Source: Clostridia bacterium | GTDB taxonomy: Bacteria; Bacillota; Clostridia; Christensenellales; Maliibacteriaceae | DNA: 8,474 bases | Reading direction: 5' to 3' | Assembly (NCBI GenBank): GCA_017935825.1 | Contig: JAGBGW010000256.1 | Location: 1-8,474, forward strand | Notes under the pieces: model-generated | What the model saw: only the letters and a program-made list of their open reading frames with translations | What the model was told of the DNA's origin: nothing | Database searches by the model: none | Shown: piece after piece, positions 1 through 6,592 of the stretch | Layout of the letters: each line of letters begins with the position of its first letter | Numbering within the stretch: position 1 is the first letter of the stretch | Translations under genes and position numbers: made by a program

Positions 1-1
1 A

Positions 2-316
2 TACCAACTGAATCCAAGACTTTTTCAGTGTAGAATCGATTTCTTTTTGAAACTGTGTGAAAAAATGTCAGATGAAAATGTTTTGCTGGATGAAAATACA
101 GAACAAAAGTTGTATGAATTGATAGAAACGACAAAAAGTCCATGCGAAAAAGATTTCATAAAGAAGTTGCTTGTTGAAGGGGCTACAGATGGATGGAAAG
201 ATATTGTTAAAGTAGTGTCAAAAGATTTTATTGTCCAAATCTTGAAGGTGTTACCATTCGGAAATATTGCTTCAACTGCGGTGGGATACTTGATTGATGT
301 AATTGAAAAGACATAA
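2..316 (+). CDS. AT-rich hypothetical protein, probably 5'-truncated by window edge
   Basis: I do not recognise this protein. The frame is open from base 2 to a TAA at 314-316 (about 104 residues). Internal starts exist (TTG at 47, ATG at 65), but neither has a Shine-Dalgarno sequence, so the visible part is most simply the C-terminal end of a longer protein. If ATG 65 is the start, the product has 83 residues. The sequence is charged and lysine/glutamate-rich (DENTEQKLYELIETTK), then has a hydrophobic, amphipathic end (VQILKVLPFGNIASTAVGYL) that could be a helix packing in a bundle or against a membrane. GC is about 34% by hand count, far below the neighbouring genes, and codons are A/T-ending. 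This suggests acquired DNA or a mobile-region edge. Reality as a gene is likely but not certain; function is unknown. Confidence 0.5.
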   Translation, partial: YQLNPRLFQCRIDFFLKLCEKMSDENVLLDENTEQKLYELIETTKSPCEKDFIKKLLVEGATDGWKDIVKVVSKDFIVQILKVLPFGNIASTAVGYLIDVIEKT

Positions 317-325
317 CACAAGCAA

Positions 326-349
326 AGCCTTCTCCTTGATGGGAAGGCT
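326..349 (+). terminator. Hairpin just after the AT-rich gene, weak terminator candidate
   Basis: A 9-bp stem (AGCCTTCTC pairing with GGGAAGGCT, one G-T pair) closes a 6-base loop, 9 bases after the stop of the AT-rich frame. It is not followed by a T-run (CGCAAATAAAT follows), so it is a poor intrinsic terminator alone. It may stabilise the 3' end or act together with the stronger hairpin at 370-397. Confidence 0.35.
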
Positions 350-369
350 CGCAAATAAATAACATAAGC

Positions 370-397
370 CCCCGACGTTTATGATCAAACGTCGGGG
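370..397. terminator. Bidirectional terminator hairpin between the AT-rich gene and spoIID
   Basis: A perfect 11-bp inverted repeat (CCCCGACGTTT / AAACGTCGGGG) has a 6-base loop. It lies 13 bases beyond the stop codon of the minus-strand spoIID-like gene. The plus-strand side is followed by a T-rich stretch (ATTCTCTATTCTTTT) and the minus-strand side by CTTATGTTATTTATTT. Neither is a clean T-run, but the stem is strong and the position between convergent genes fits a shared terminator. Confidence 0.65.
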
Positions 398-410
398 ATT
401 CTCTATTCTT

Positions 411-2045
411 TTACATATACGGCTCCAGTTCAACCCCTGTATAGTAGTGCTTCAAAATCGTCGCGTAGGAGTTGCCTGCGTGAGCCATGGCGTTGGCGCC
501 GGTCTGGCTCATGCCCACGCCGTGACCGTAGCCGTAGACGGTCATGGTGACGTTTTCCGCATCCATGGAGATCTGGATGTTGGTGGTGCGAAGGGAGAAC
601 CAGCTTTGGAACGTGGTTCCCTTGTAGGTTTCCCCTGCGATCTTGATGCGGTAAATGCGCCCGTCGCGGCGGTCGGTGACTTCCACCACACTCTCCAAAT
701 CTTCAGGTGCGATGGTAGTACCCGTCTTATTGGAAAGCACCGATGCAAACTCACTTCTTGAAAGTGTCTTCGTGGTGGAAAAGCCCGAGTATGCCGATTC
801 ACCGGGGGAATCCACCGCGCGAAGATAGGGCAGAGCCTGGGTGAACACGTCCTCGCAGTTGGCGGTCCTGCCGCCGCTGGATGCGTGGTAGAACGCATTG
901 ATGGGCTTGCCGTCGTATGTCAATACCAGACCGCGTGTGGAGAATACCGCCTCGCAGATGATGCGGTAATACTTCTCAAAATTTCTGCCCCAGCGCTTTT
1001 GCAGGTCTTCCTGCGAATAGTATGCCTGACAGTGGGCAGGGCTGGTGCAAACGTCGCCGCCTCTGCCATCGCCCGAACCGCCAAGGTTCGCCATGCGGCG
1101 CACCGTGTAGGTTCGCGCTGCCACAGCCTGCGCCTTGATGGCCTCCATATTATAGGAAGCCGGAACCTCCGCTGCGACCACGCCGACCAAGTATTCTTCC
1201 AAATCCATCTCTTCCACCGTGCCTGTGGACGTCATGTATACGCGCACCGTGCAGGAAAGATTGGTGGCACCCGGCGTTGCCGCCTGTTCAAGCAAAATGG
1301 CATCGCCTGCGCCGATGAGCGTGGAGGTTTCAAGCAGTGCCAGCGCATCGCTGCCATCCCATGATACGTTGGAAATGACGGGCATGGTGGCAGGGGGAAT
1401 GTAGTCGTCGGTGATGATGTATTCCGCCTGCGTGCCGTCAAAGACGTACACCGTCTCGTCCGTGGGCAGGAACAAAATGCGCACCGTGGCGGCAGAGAAA
1501 AACACAATGGCGCACACCAGCGCCGTGATGGACAGCCACCGCATGGCGGGCGATTTTTCTCTCTTCCTTTGGCGCGGCGCCTCGGCGACGGAAGAATCCG
1601 TCTTGTCTGCCTTTTCGCGCTTTGCGCGGCGAGGGGCTTTTTTCTCCCTTATGCGCTTTTCTTTTTTATGCCGTCTGGGCGGCGCTTCCTCGGGTACCTG
1701 GGGAAGCGTTTCCTTTTCTTCCTCCAAAGGCTCCGCTTCGATGATCTCCGCATCAATGACTGGGTCACTGGTCTGAAGCGGACGCTTCACCGCGTGCATC
1801 TGGTCAAACGCAGGCGGTGTGTAGAGCCTTTGCGCAGGCGGAGTGTAGCGCGGTGCATCGTCAAATGCAGGCGGCGCATAGCGTGCATCGTCCGAAAACG
1901 TGGGCGGTGCGTAGCGCTTTTGCTGCGTGGGTTCCTGAATGCGGGGCAGGGTGTGGACCTGTCCATGGGAAACAGTCCCCTCATCAAAGGTGGGGGGACG
2001 ATATGCATAGGTGGATTCGGTTTTCATTTCATGACGCTCCGACAT
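411..2045 (-). CDS. spoIID: SpoIID/LytB-domain lytic transglycosylase with proline-rich cytoplasmic tail
   Basis: SpoIID proteins are membrane-anchored lytic transglycosylases that cut denuded glycan strands during engulfment of the forespore. The start chosen is ATG at 2045 (MSERHEMKTE), preceded by GGAGG with 6 bases spacing; an upstream in-frame ATG at 2114 has no such site. The product has 544 residues, long for the family. Residues 15-81 carry five YxPPx(F) repeats, followed by an acidic stretch (98-120), a strongly basic stretch (125-165) and one membrane helix (about 170-193). The SpoIID domain runs from about 263 to 544. It contains AAEVP with E293 in the position of the family's catalytic glutamate, the typical AIKAQAVAARTY segment, a CTSPAHC cluster (C333, H338, C339) resembling the metal site reported in clostridial SpoIID, SSGGRT (389-394) and GYGHGVGMSQ (505-514). 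The topology implies a long cytosolic tail and an outside enzyme domain. It is divergent from the spoIIQ-like gene. Identity as the sporulation enzyme rather than a general SpoIID-domain protein is supported by that neighbour. Confidence 0.88.
   Translation of the reverse strand: MSERHEMKTESTYAYRPPTFDEGTVSHGQVHTLPRIQEPTQQKRYAPPTFSDDARYAPPAFDDAPRYTPPAQRLYTPPAFDQMHAVKRPLQTSDPVIDAEIIEAEPLEEEKETLPQVPEEAPPRRHKKEKRIREKKAPRRAKREKADKTDSSVAEAPRQRKREKSPAMRWLSITALVCAIVFFSAATVRILFLPTDETVYVFDGTQAEYIITDDYIPPATMPVISNVSWDGSDALALLETSTLIGAGDAILLEQAATPGATNLSCTVRVYMTSTGTVEEMDLEEYLVGVVAAEVPASYNMEAIKAQAVAARTYTVRRMANLGGSGDGRGGDVCTSPAHCQAYYSQEDLQKRWGRNFEKYYRIICEAVFSTRGLVLTYDGKPINAFYHASSGGRTANCEDVFTQALPYLRAVDSPGESAYSGFSTTKTLSRSEFASVLSNKTGTTIAPEDLESVVEVTDRRDGRIYRIKIAGETYKGTTFQSWFSLRTTNIQISMDAENVTMTVYGYGHGVGMSQTGANAMAHAGNSYATILKHYYTGVELEPYM
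1803..2003 (-). repeat. Five degenerate YxPPxFD repeats in the SpoIID tail
   Basis: Five copies of a tyrosine-x-Pro-Pro-x-Phe/x motif are encoded within the spoIID-like gene: YRPPTFD (residues 15-21), YAPPTFS (45-51), YAPPAFD (56-62), YTPPAQR (67-73) and YTPPAFD (75-81). The last four are tightly spaced (11, 11 and 8 residues apart). At the DNA level they appear as repeated GCAGGCGG-type blocks on the plus strand. They lie before the membrane helix and so should be cytosolic. Their spacing suggests local duplication and a binding or tethering role, which is an inference. Confidence 0.7.
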
Positions 2046-2080
2046 GAAAATCCTCCAGTAATTACAAACTTGATAATAAA

Positions 2081-2109
2081 TATGTATGAGATAATTTATG
2101 GTTTTATCC
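2081..2109 (-). promoter_or_regulatory. Candidate sigma-E-type promoter for spoIID
   Basis: Read on the minus strand, CATACATA (2088-2081) matches the sigma-E -10 pattern CATACAnT at seven of eight positions. It is preceded 14 bases upstream by GGATAAA (2109-2103), a partial match to the -35 pattern. Transcription would begin about 30 bases before the ATG and leave the GGAGG site intact. In Bacillus subtilis spoIID is a sigma-E gene, which fits. Short motifs in AT-rich DNA arise by chance, so this is moderate evidence. Confidence 0.5.
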
Positions 2110-2120
2110 CGCAAAAATGG

Positions 2121-2150
2121 GTATGAACAGGCACGCGGACGTACATGCTA
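2121..2150 (+). promoter_or_regulatory. Possible forespore-sigma (sigma-G-like) promoter for spoIIQ
   Basis: GTATG (2121-2125) and CATGCTA (2144-2150) are separated by 18 bases, matching the sigma-G pattern as I recall it (GHATR, 18, CATnnTA). B. subtilis spoIIQ is mainly under the related forespore factor sigma-F. The weakness is position: transcription would start around 2155-2157, at or inside the GGAGG ribosome binding site (2156-2160), leaving a very short leader. Confidence 0.3.
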
Positions 2151-2168
2151 TGTGCGGAGGTGCTTGAT

Positions 2169-2939
2169 ATGAGTACAAATTTTGATCAGAACGAGTCCCG
2201 TCAGGCGGTGCAGCGCAAAAAGAAGTGGCGCACACTGCGCACCAAATGGCAGAAAGCATGGAAACTGAACGCACTGGACAAGCAGGGTGTGGCATTTGTG
2301 CTGACCCTTGCCATCGGCATCGTAGGCGTGTCCGCCGCCTGGTTCACAGGCAAACAGCTGCAGGAAGAACAGATGCAAAGCGCGCAGCTTCCACCCCGGG
2401 TGGAACAGAGCGTTCCCCAGACAAGCGAAGACATCATCGTGGAGACTTTTGAGGAAAGTCCCTTTAGCGCTTGCGAGGATGAACCGCAGGAACAAGCGGA
2501 AGTTCCTGCCGCTGCAGATCCCACCGTGGATGACGTGCTTGCAGACCTGACAGCCCCCGTGCAGGGCGAAGTGGTGAATGAATTTTCCATCGACACCCTG
2601 AAATTCAACGAGACCTTGGGACAGTGGTCCACCCATAGCGGTGTGGATTATGCCGCCAAAGAAGGCACACCCGTCACTGCCGCGCTGGAAGGCACGGTGG
2701 AATCCGTGGTACACGACCCATTGATGGGGCTGACCGTCACACTCTCCCATGAATGCGGCATCAAAACCGTCTACGCAGGACTTGCCGACGTGGCGGACAC
2801 CGTCGCCGAAGGTGTCCATATCGCATCGGGCGACCGCGTGGGCTCCGTGGGTACATCCGCCGTCTTTGAGGCGCACCTTGGTGCACACCTGCACTTTGAG
2901 GTCATCACCCCCGACGGATTTGTGGACATACCGCATTGA
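2169..2939 (+). CDS. spoIIQ: SpoIIQ-like membrane-anchored M23/LytM protein
   Basis: SpoIIQ sits in the forespore membrane and pairs across the intermembrane space with mother-cell SpoIIIAH during engulfment. The start chosen is ATG 2169 (MSTNFDQNES), with GGAGG at 2156-2160 and 8 bases spacing; the in-frame ATG at 2145 lies before that site. The product has 256 residues: a basic cytosolic N-terminus (10-33), one membrane helix (about 39-60), an acidic linker (about 87-130), then a LytM domain (about 135-256). Zinc-ligand positions are present: H156 and D160 in HSGVD, and H240/H242 in AHLHFEV. The usual YAHL segment reads YAGL (G204), so one catalytic histidine of active M23 peptidases is missing. 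It may therefore be a structural protein rather than a hydrolase. Adjacency to spoIID, as in B. subtilis, favours SpoIIQ; a generic M23 protein is the alternative. Confidence 0.75.
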   Translation: MSTNFDQNESRQAVQRKKKWRTLRTKWQKAWKLNALDKQGVAFVLTLAIGIVGVSAAWFTGKQLQEEQMQSAQLPPRVEQSVPQTSEDIIVETFEESPFSACEDEPQEQAEVPAAADPTVDDVLADLTAPVQGEVVNEFSIDTLKFNETLGQWSTHSGVDYAAKEGTPVTAALEGTVESVVHDPLMGLTVTLSHECGIKTVYAGLADVADTVAEGVHIASGDRVGSVGTSAVFEAHLGAHLHFEVITPDGFVDIPH

Positions 2940-3050
2940 TTATAGCATAAACCCACAAGTTCGTCAGTATTTTACAAAATAAGGAAGGGATTGGGCGGAT
3001 TTGCGGCGAATTAGCACTTTAAGACCATTTTATGGGTTTTGGAGGTTGCT

Positions 3051-3866
3051 ATGAAAATCGGTATTTGTCTGAATATGGCAGCACGCGATGCAAGAAAACT
3101 GGGGATGGAACTTCTGCCCGATATCAAGCATTGCGGCTATGATTTTGTGGAAATGTCCGTGGGCAATTCCATGGCGCTGGATCGGGTCACCTTTATGCAC
3201 GACGTCTATCAGCCCATCCATGACAGCGGCATCCCTTGCTACGCAATGAATGCCTTCTGCGGCGCGGACCAGCAGTTTGTGGGTACCGCTCAGCAGGCAC
3301 GCGCACTGGATTATACCCAGGAAGCACTGGACAGAGCCGCCGTGCTCGGCGCAAAGGTGGTGGTCATTGGTGCAGGTCTTGCAAGAAGCATCGCACCCGG
3401 TTACCCCGTGGACAGTGCCTGCGATCAGATGGCGGAACTGTTTTGCCGCATGAGTGACCTTGCCAAACCCTACGGCATCCGCCTTGCACTGGAAGGCTTG
3501 AACCGCTCCGAAAGCAACATGTTCACCAACATGGACGACGTGATGGCACAGGTGAAAAAGGTGGATCATCCAAACTTTGGTGCACTGGTGGATTACTACC
3601 ACTTCACCCTCGGCAATGAAGACCCTGCCAAGCTGACCGATATGGCTAAGGACCTGGTGCATCTGCACTTTGCCCGCGTGCTTTGCCGCGTTATCCCCAA
3701 GGATTTTGGTGAAGATGCAGGCTATGTGCCCTTCCTGCAGGCCATCAAAGCAGGCGGCTATGAAGGTGCCATCAGCATCGAAGCAAACTGCCCCGATGAA
3801 TTCTATAACAGCGCAAAACAGGGTCTTGACGTGCTTCGCGCCGCCTGCACCAAGGCAGGGTTCTAA
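3051..3866 (+). CDS. Sugar phosphate isomerase/epimerase, xylose-isomerase-like TIM barrel
   Basis: The product has 271 residues and belongs to the AP-endonuclease-2/xylose-isomerase-like TIM-barrel superfamily, whose members isomerise or epimerise sugars, inositols or hydroxy-acids using a divalent metal. The start chosen is ATG 3051 (MKIGICLNMA), with GGAGG at 3041-3045 and 5 bases spacing. Expected metal and catalytic positions are visible: E148 (LALEGLNR), D181 and H184 (LVDYYHF), H204/H206 (LVHLHFAR) and E244 (ISIEANC), spaced like tagatose/psicose 3-epimerase and IolE-type relatives. It is cytosolic, with no signal peptide. It begins 111 bases after the spoIIQ-like gene; I saw no clear terminator or promoter in that gap, so read-through is possible. 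A strong terminator follows. The substrate cannot be told from sequence. Confidence 0.82.
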   Translation: MKIGICLNMAARDARKLGMELLPDIKHCGYDFVEMSVGNSMALDRVTFMHDVYQPIHDSGIPCYAMNAFCGADQQFVGTAQQARALDYTQEALDRAAVLGAKVVVIGAGLARSIAPGYPVDSACDQMAELFCRMSDLAKPYGIRLALEGLNRSESNMFTNMDDVMAQVKKVDHPNFGALVDYYHFTLGNEDPAKLTDMAKDLVHLHFARVLCRVIPKDFGEDAGYVPFLQAIKAGGYEGAISIEANCPDEFYNSAKQGLDVLRAACTKAGF

Positions 3867-3877
3867 AAAAGCATAAG

Positions 3878-3910
3878 AAAAACGCCAATCGGCTTGATTG
3901 GCGTTTTTTT
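3878..3910. terminator. Strong bidirectional intrinsic terminator
   Basis: A perfect 10-bp stem (AACGCCAATC / GATTGGCGTT, 3881-3890 and 3896-3905) with loop GGCTT is flanked by an A-run on the left and a T-run on the right (TTTTTTT to 3910). It therefore works as a classic rho-independent terminator on both strands. It sits between two convergent genes: 11 bases after the isomerase stop and a few bases beyond the sortase stop at 3914. Confidence 0.93.
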
Positions 3911-3913
3911 GTT

Positions 3914-5485
3914 TTACTGTTCCAGCGGCTGGGTGTCGATCAGCACGGCATGTACTGCAACGCGGTACATATCGTCACTGTCGTTGGGGCAGGTGGAAAA
4001 AGTGATGATGCGGGAATCTTCGGTAAACTCTACCTTTTGTGTATCCACATCGGAGTAGGATGCCAGCGTTTCAAAATACGTTACGCGGGCACTTCCGTAC
4101 AGAGAAATGGTGCGGTAGTCCGTTGCCACATGGGTCTCATGGACACTGAAGATCTGATAGGTCAGCACCTGTGCATCCGCCGTGGTGATGGTAAAGGTGC
4201 TGCGGTCTTTCAAATAATCCTCATCCAGCATGTTCACAAGATCGTGGAACATGGTGCCGTTTCTCATATTGTGCCCGTAGAAGACCGTGTTCGCATCGGA
4301 GAAATTATCTGTACAGCGGTAGTCCGCGTAGATGGAACCGTAATCGCTGTAGGACCCTTTGAATGTGTGGGTCAGATAATACTCGTTGTTGCCTGTGCGC
4401 ACCAGGGGATAGTGCACCTGGGTGCCGGGAATATCCAGCCAGCCGATGAAGTCGGGATTGACCTGATCGTAATAGGCAAGAAGTTCGCTTGTCAGGTTCT
4501 GCGCAGTGGAATCTTCTTCCATGGGTTTGGAGGAGACAAGCGCCTGAATATTGCTCATGGAAAAACCATCATCACCGCTTGTCATCTGCGAGGGCGTCAG
4601 TGAAATGTATTCGCTCTTTGCAAGCAGACGGGGGATCAGAAGGTATCCCAGCATTGTCAGTGATACAATGCACAATATGGAGAAAAAGACGATCGCCACC
4701 ATGGAACCTTTGCGATAACCGCCGCGCTCTTTGCCGCGGGTATTGTTCCTGTGGGGCGTGTGTTGTTCCGGATCATCGATGGGCACGTGATTGGAAGGCG
4801 GCGGATAGGCTGCATTGATGCGGGACCGGGGCTTGGGTGTCTGATTTGTTGCTGCGGCGCTGCCTTGCGGACGCTTGGGCATCTGCCCCTGTGCGGGTGG
4901 CTGCATGGTACGACCCTGTGTTTGTCCCTGTGTGCGGGGACGAAGTCCGCTTTGCTGTCCACCTTGCGGGGGGCGCTGCATGCTCGGCTGCCTTTGCTGC
5001 GGCGCAGGTGTATTCTGGTGCGAAGGTGAATACATGCCCTGCTGTCTGAGCGGCGGATACATCTGTCCGTACATCGATACAGGCGGCACAGGTGCGGGGG
5101 CAGGGATATACGCTGCCTGCGGCTGTGGATACATGGGTGCCTGATAGGGCATCTGGCGAGGCATGTAAGCGGGAGGCGCCTGCGGCATGGTGTTGTGATA
5201 AGGCGGCACCGCTGCAGTATAGGCGCCAAAGTGGTACAACTGTGTTTGCTGATGTGCCTGCGGCGATGCAAATGGATCGTTGTAAGGCTGCGCGGCATAA
5301 CCGCTGTTCATATTTGGCTGAAACGGCGCTTCAGGGGCAAAGGGGTCGAAAAAAGGATCGGATTGCGGTGAGGTGTAAAACGCAAATTCGTCAAAGGGCG
5401 GATACGCCATGTGCGGCGGTTGGGAAAAGCCCTCGTCGGGATGATCCATGCGGTACTGTTCATAAGGCGGATAGATGGTGCTCAC
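3914..5485 (-). CDS. Class B sortase with long Pro/Gln/Tyr-rich cytoplasmic tail
   Basis: Sortases are membrane transpeptidases that cleave a C-terminal sorting signal and join the protein to cell-wall peptide. The product has up to 523 residues, about twice the usual sortase length. Residues 1 to about 250 are low-complexity and rich in Pro, Gln, Tyr and Met, with SDPFFDPF, YPPF and MYPP pieces. A basic patch (250-259) precedes one membrane helix (about 262-284). The sortase domain (about 330-518) has H405 (FYGHNM), the cysteine C499 (ITFSTC) and R508 (MYRVAVHAV), as in class B enzymes. The start is uncertain: GTG 5485 overlaps the Shine-Dalgarno sequence, ATC at 5476 is ideally spaced, and the first ATG is 5449 (residue 13). 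The gene follows galE by 28 bases and is probably co-transcribed. No sorting-signal substrate is visible in the window. Confidence 0.88.
   Translation of the reverse strand: MSTIYPPYEQYRMDHPDEGFSQPPHMAYPPFDEFAFYTSPQSDPFFDPFAPEAPFQPNMNSGYAAQPYNDPFASPQAHQQTQLYHFGAYTAAVPPYHNTMPQAPPAYMPRQMPYQAPMYPQPQAAYIPAPAPVPPVSMYGQMYPPLRQQGMYSPSHQNTPAPQQRQPSMQRPPQGGQQSGLRPRTQGQTQGRTMQPPAQGQMPKRPQGSAAATNQTPKPRSRINAAYPPPSNHVPIDDPEQHTPHRNNTRGKERGGYRKGSMVAIVFFSILCIVSLTMLGYLLIPRLLAKSEYISLTPSQMTSGDDGFSMSNIQALVSSKPMEEDSTAQNLTSELLAYYDQVNPDFIGWLDIPGTQVHYPLVRTGNNEYYLTHTFKGSYSDYGSIYADYRCTDNFSDANTVFYGHNMRNGTMFHDLVNMLDEDYLKDRSTFTITTADAQVLTYQIFSVHETHVATDYRTISLYGSARVTYFETLASYSDVDTQKVEFTEDSRIITFSTCPNDSDDMYRVAVHAVLIDTQPLEQ
4736..5485 (-). 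other. Region encoding the disordered proline-rich tail of the sortase
   Basis: About 250 residues before the membrane helix are almost free of regular hydrophobic pattern. They are dominated by Pro, Gln, Tyr, Met and Ala. The first part (1-75) has Phe/Asp/Pro pieces (YPPFDEF, DPFFDPF, NDPFAS), the middle (90-160) has YxP/MYPP pieces, and the last (160-220) is Gln/Gly/Pro/Arg-rich. With this composition it should be intrinsically disordered, and by topology it should face the cytoplasm. Confidence 0.75.
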
Positions 5486-5491
5486 CTCCTT
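5474..5491 (-). promoter_or_regulatory. Sortase ribosome binding site overlapping the GTG start
   Basis: On the minus strand the sequence reads AAGGAGGTGAGCACCATC. The GGAGG core (5489-5485) includes the first base of the only upstream start-like codon, GTG (5485-5483), so spacing to GTG is zero. Eight bases after GGAGG comes ATC (5476-5474), where a start codon would be expected. The next ATG (5449) has no ribosome binding site of its own. Confidence 0.6.
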
Positions 5492-5513
5492 GTTGATAGA
5501 TTTTTAAATAGTG

Positions 5514-6527
5514 TTATGCTTCTTCGTTTGCAAGCGTAATCTTAGCAAAATTCCAGCTGTCGCGGACCATATCGCGGATGTCATATTCTGCATGCCAGCC
5601 GAGGATCTCGTTTGCACGGGTGGCATCTGCGAAGGTGGTCGCATTGTCGCCGGGGCGGCGGGGAGCGATGTTGACGGGGATCTTCACGCCGTTTTCTTCT
5701 TCATAAGCGCGGACGATCTCAAGAACGCTGGTGCCGTTGCCGGTACCGAGGTTGAATGCCTGTGCGCCGGTGGCGGTCTGTGCATAGTCAAGTGCGTTGA
5801 GATGGCCGCGTGCCAAGTCAACCACATGGATGTAGTCGCGTACGCCGGTGCCGTCGGGGGTGTCGTAGTCGTTGCCGAAGACGTTCAGCTGGGGCAGACG
5901 GCCAAGTGCCACATTGGTCACATAGGGCAGCAGGTTATTGGGAATACCGTTGGGGTTTTCACCGATCAGACCTGCAGGATGCGCACCGATGGGGTTGAAG
6001 TAGCGAAGAAGGATTGCGGTAAATTCAGGATGTGCAACGCACACGTCACGCAGAATTTCTTCGATAAACAGCTTGGTTCTGCCGTAAGGATTGGTGCAGC
6101 CAAGACGGCAGGTCTCCTTCAGGGGAGAAACTTCGCCTGCATCATAAACCGTTGCAGAAGAGGAGAATACGATCTTCGTGCAGTTATGACGATGCATGGC
6201 ATCGATCAGGTTCAGCGTGGTGACGATATTGTTGCGGTAGTAGTTTTCAGGCAGACGGACGGATTCGCCAACGGCCTTGAGACCCGCAAAGTGAATGACG
6301 GAATCGATGTCGTACTTGGTGAAAACTTCATCCAGCAGTGCTTCATCAAGAAGATCGCCCTTGACAAAGACAGGACGGCGACCTGCAATCTTTTCAATTG
6401 CATCGACCACCTGCTGGCGGCTATTGTAAAGGTTGTCGATAATGACAACGTCATAGCCTTTTTCAAGAAGTTCCACACAGGTGTGGGAACCGATAAAGCC
6501 GGTACCGCCGGTAACAAGAACTGCCAT
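5514..6527 (-). CDS. galE: UDP-glucose 4-epimerase GalE
   Basis: GalE interconverts UDP-glucose and UDP-galactose (some members also the N-acetyl forms) with bound NAD, in the Leloir pathway and to supply surface glycan precursors. The product has 337 residues, the usual length. It shows the NAD-binding GGTGFIGSH (7-15) with D31 after it, the catalytic serine region SSSATVYD (S124) and the Y148-x3-K152 pair in NPYGRTK. Other family segments include LRYFNPIGAHP and GVRDYIHVVDLA. The start is ATG 6527, with GGAGG and 9 bases spacing. It has a good vegetative promoter and is the first gene of a likely galE-sortase operon (28-base gap, no terminator). It is cytosolic. Substrate preference cannot be read with certainty. 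Confidence 0.96.
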   Translation of the reverse strand: MAVLVTGGTGFIGSHTCVELLEKGYDVVIIDNLYNSRQQVVDAIEKIAGRRPVFVKGDLLDEALLDEVFTKYDIDSVIHFAGLKAVGESVRLPENYYRNNIVTTLNLIDAMHRHNCTKIVFSSSATVYDAGEVSPLKETCRLGCTNPYGRTKLFIEEILRDVCVAHPEFTAILLRYFNPIGAHPAGLIGENPNGIPNNLLPYVTNVALGRLPQLNVFGNDYDTPDGTGVRDYIHVVDLARGHLNALDYAQTATGAQAFNLGTGNGTSVLEIVRAYEEENGVKIPVNIAPRRPGDNATTFADATRANEILGWHAEYDIRDMVRDSWNFAKITLANEEA

Positions 6528-6592
6528 AGAAACAGACCTCCCATACTCAATTCAAAAAAATAATCTGCGGCATGCAAAAACATACCAACTAT

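Noticed and set aside
1803..2003. Repeated GCAGGCGG-type blocks as a CRISPR-like or intergenic repeat array
   Set aside because: They are in-frame codons of degenerate YxPPxF repeats within a coding region, with no spacers of constant length.
2046..2114. Upstream ATG extending SpoIID by 23 residues
   Set aside because: The GGAGG site lies between that ATG and the internal ATG at 2045, so the shorter start is the one served by the ribosome binding site.
2148..2936. Full-length antisense open frame (262 codons) opposite the spoIIQ-like gene
   Set aside because: It mirrors the real gene's codon phase, and its product is His/Cys/Gly-rich with no domain pattern. The sense frame has the ribosome binding site and a clear LytM domain.
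3030..3668. 212-codon minus-strand frame opposite the isomerase
   Set aside because: The composition is unusually His/Cys-rich, typical of antisense translation, and the sense strand encodes a conserved TIM barrel.
5511..6563. 350-codon plus-strand frame covering galE
   Set aside because: GalE on the minus strand is unmistakable. The antisense frame shows no recognisable family and is a by-product of codon bias.
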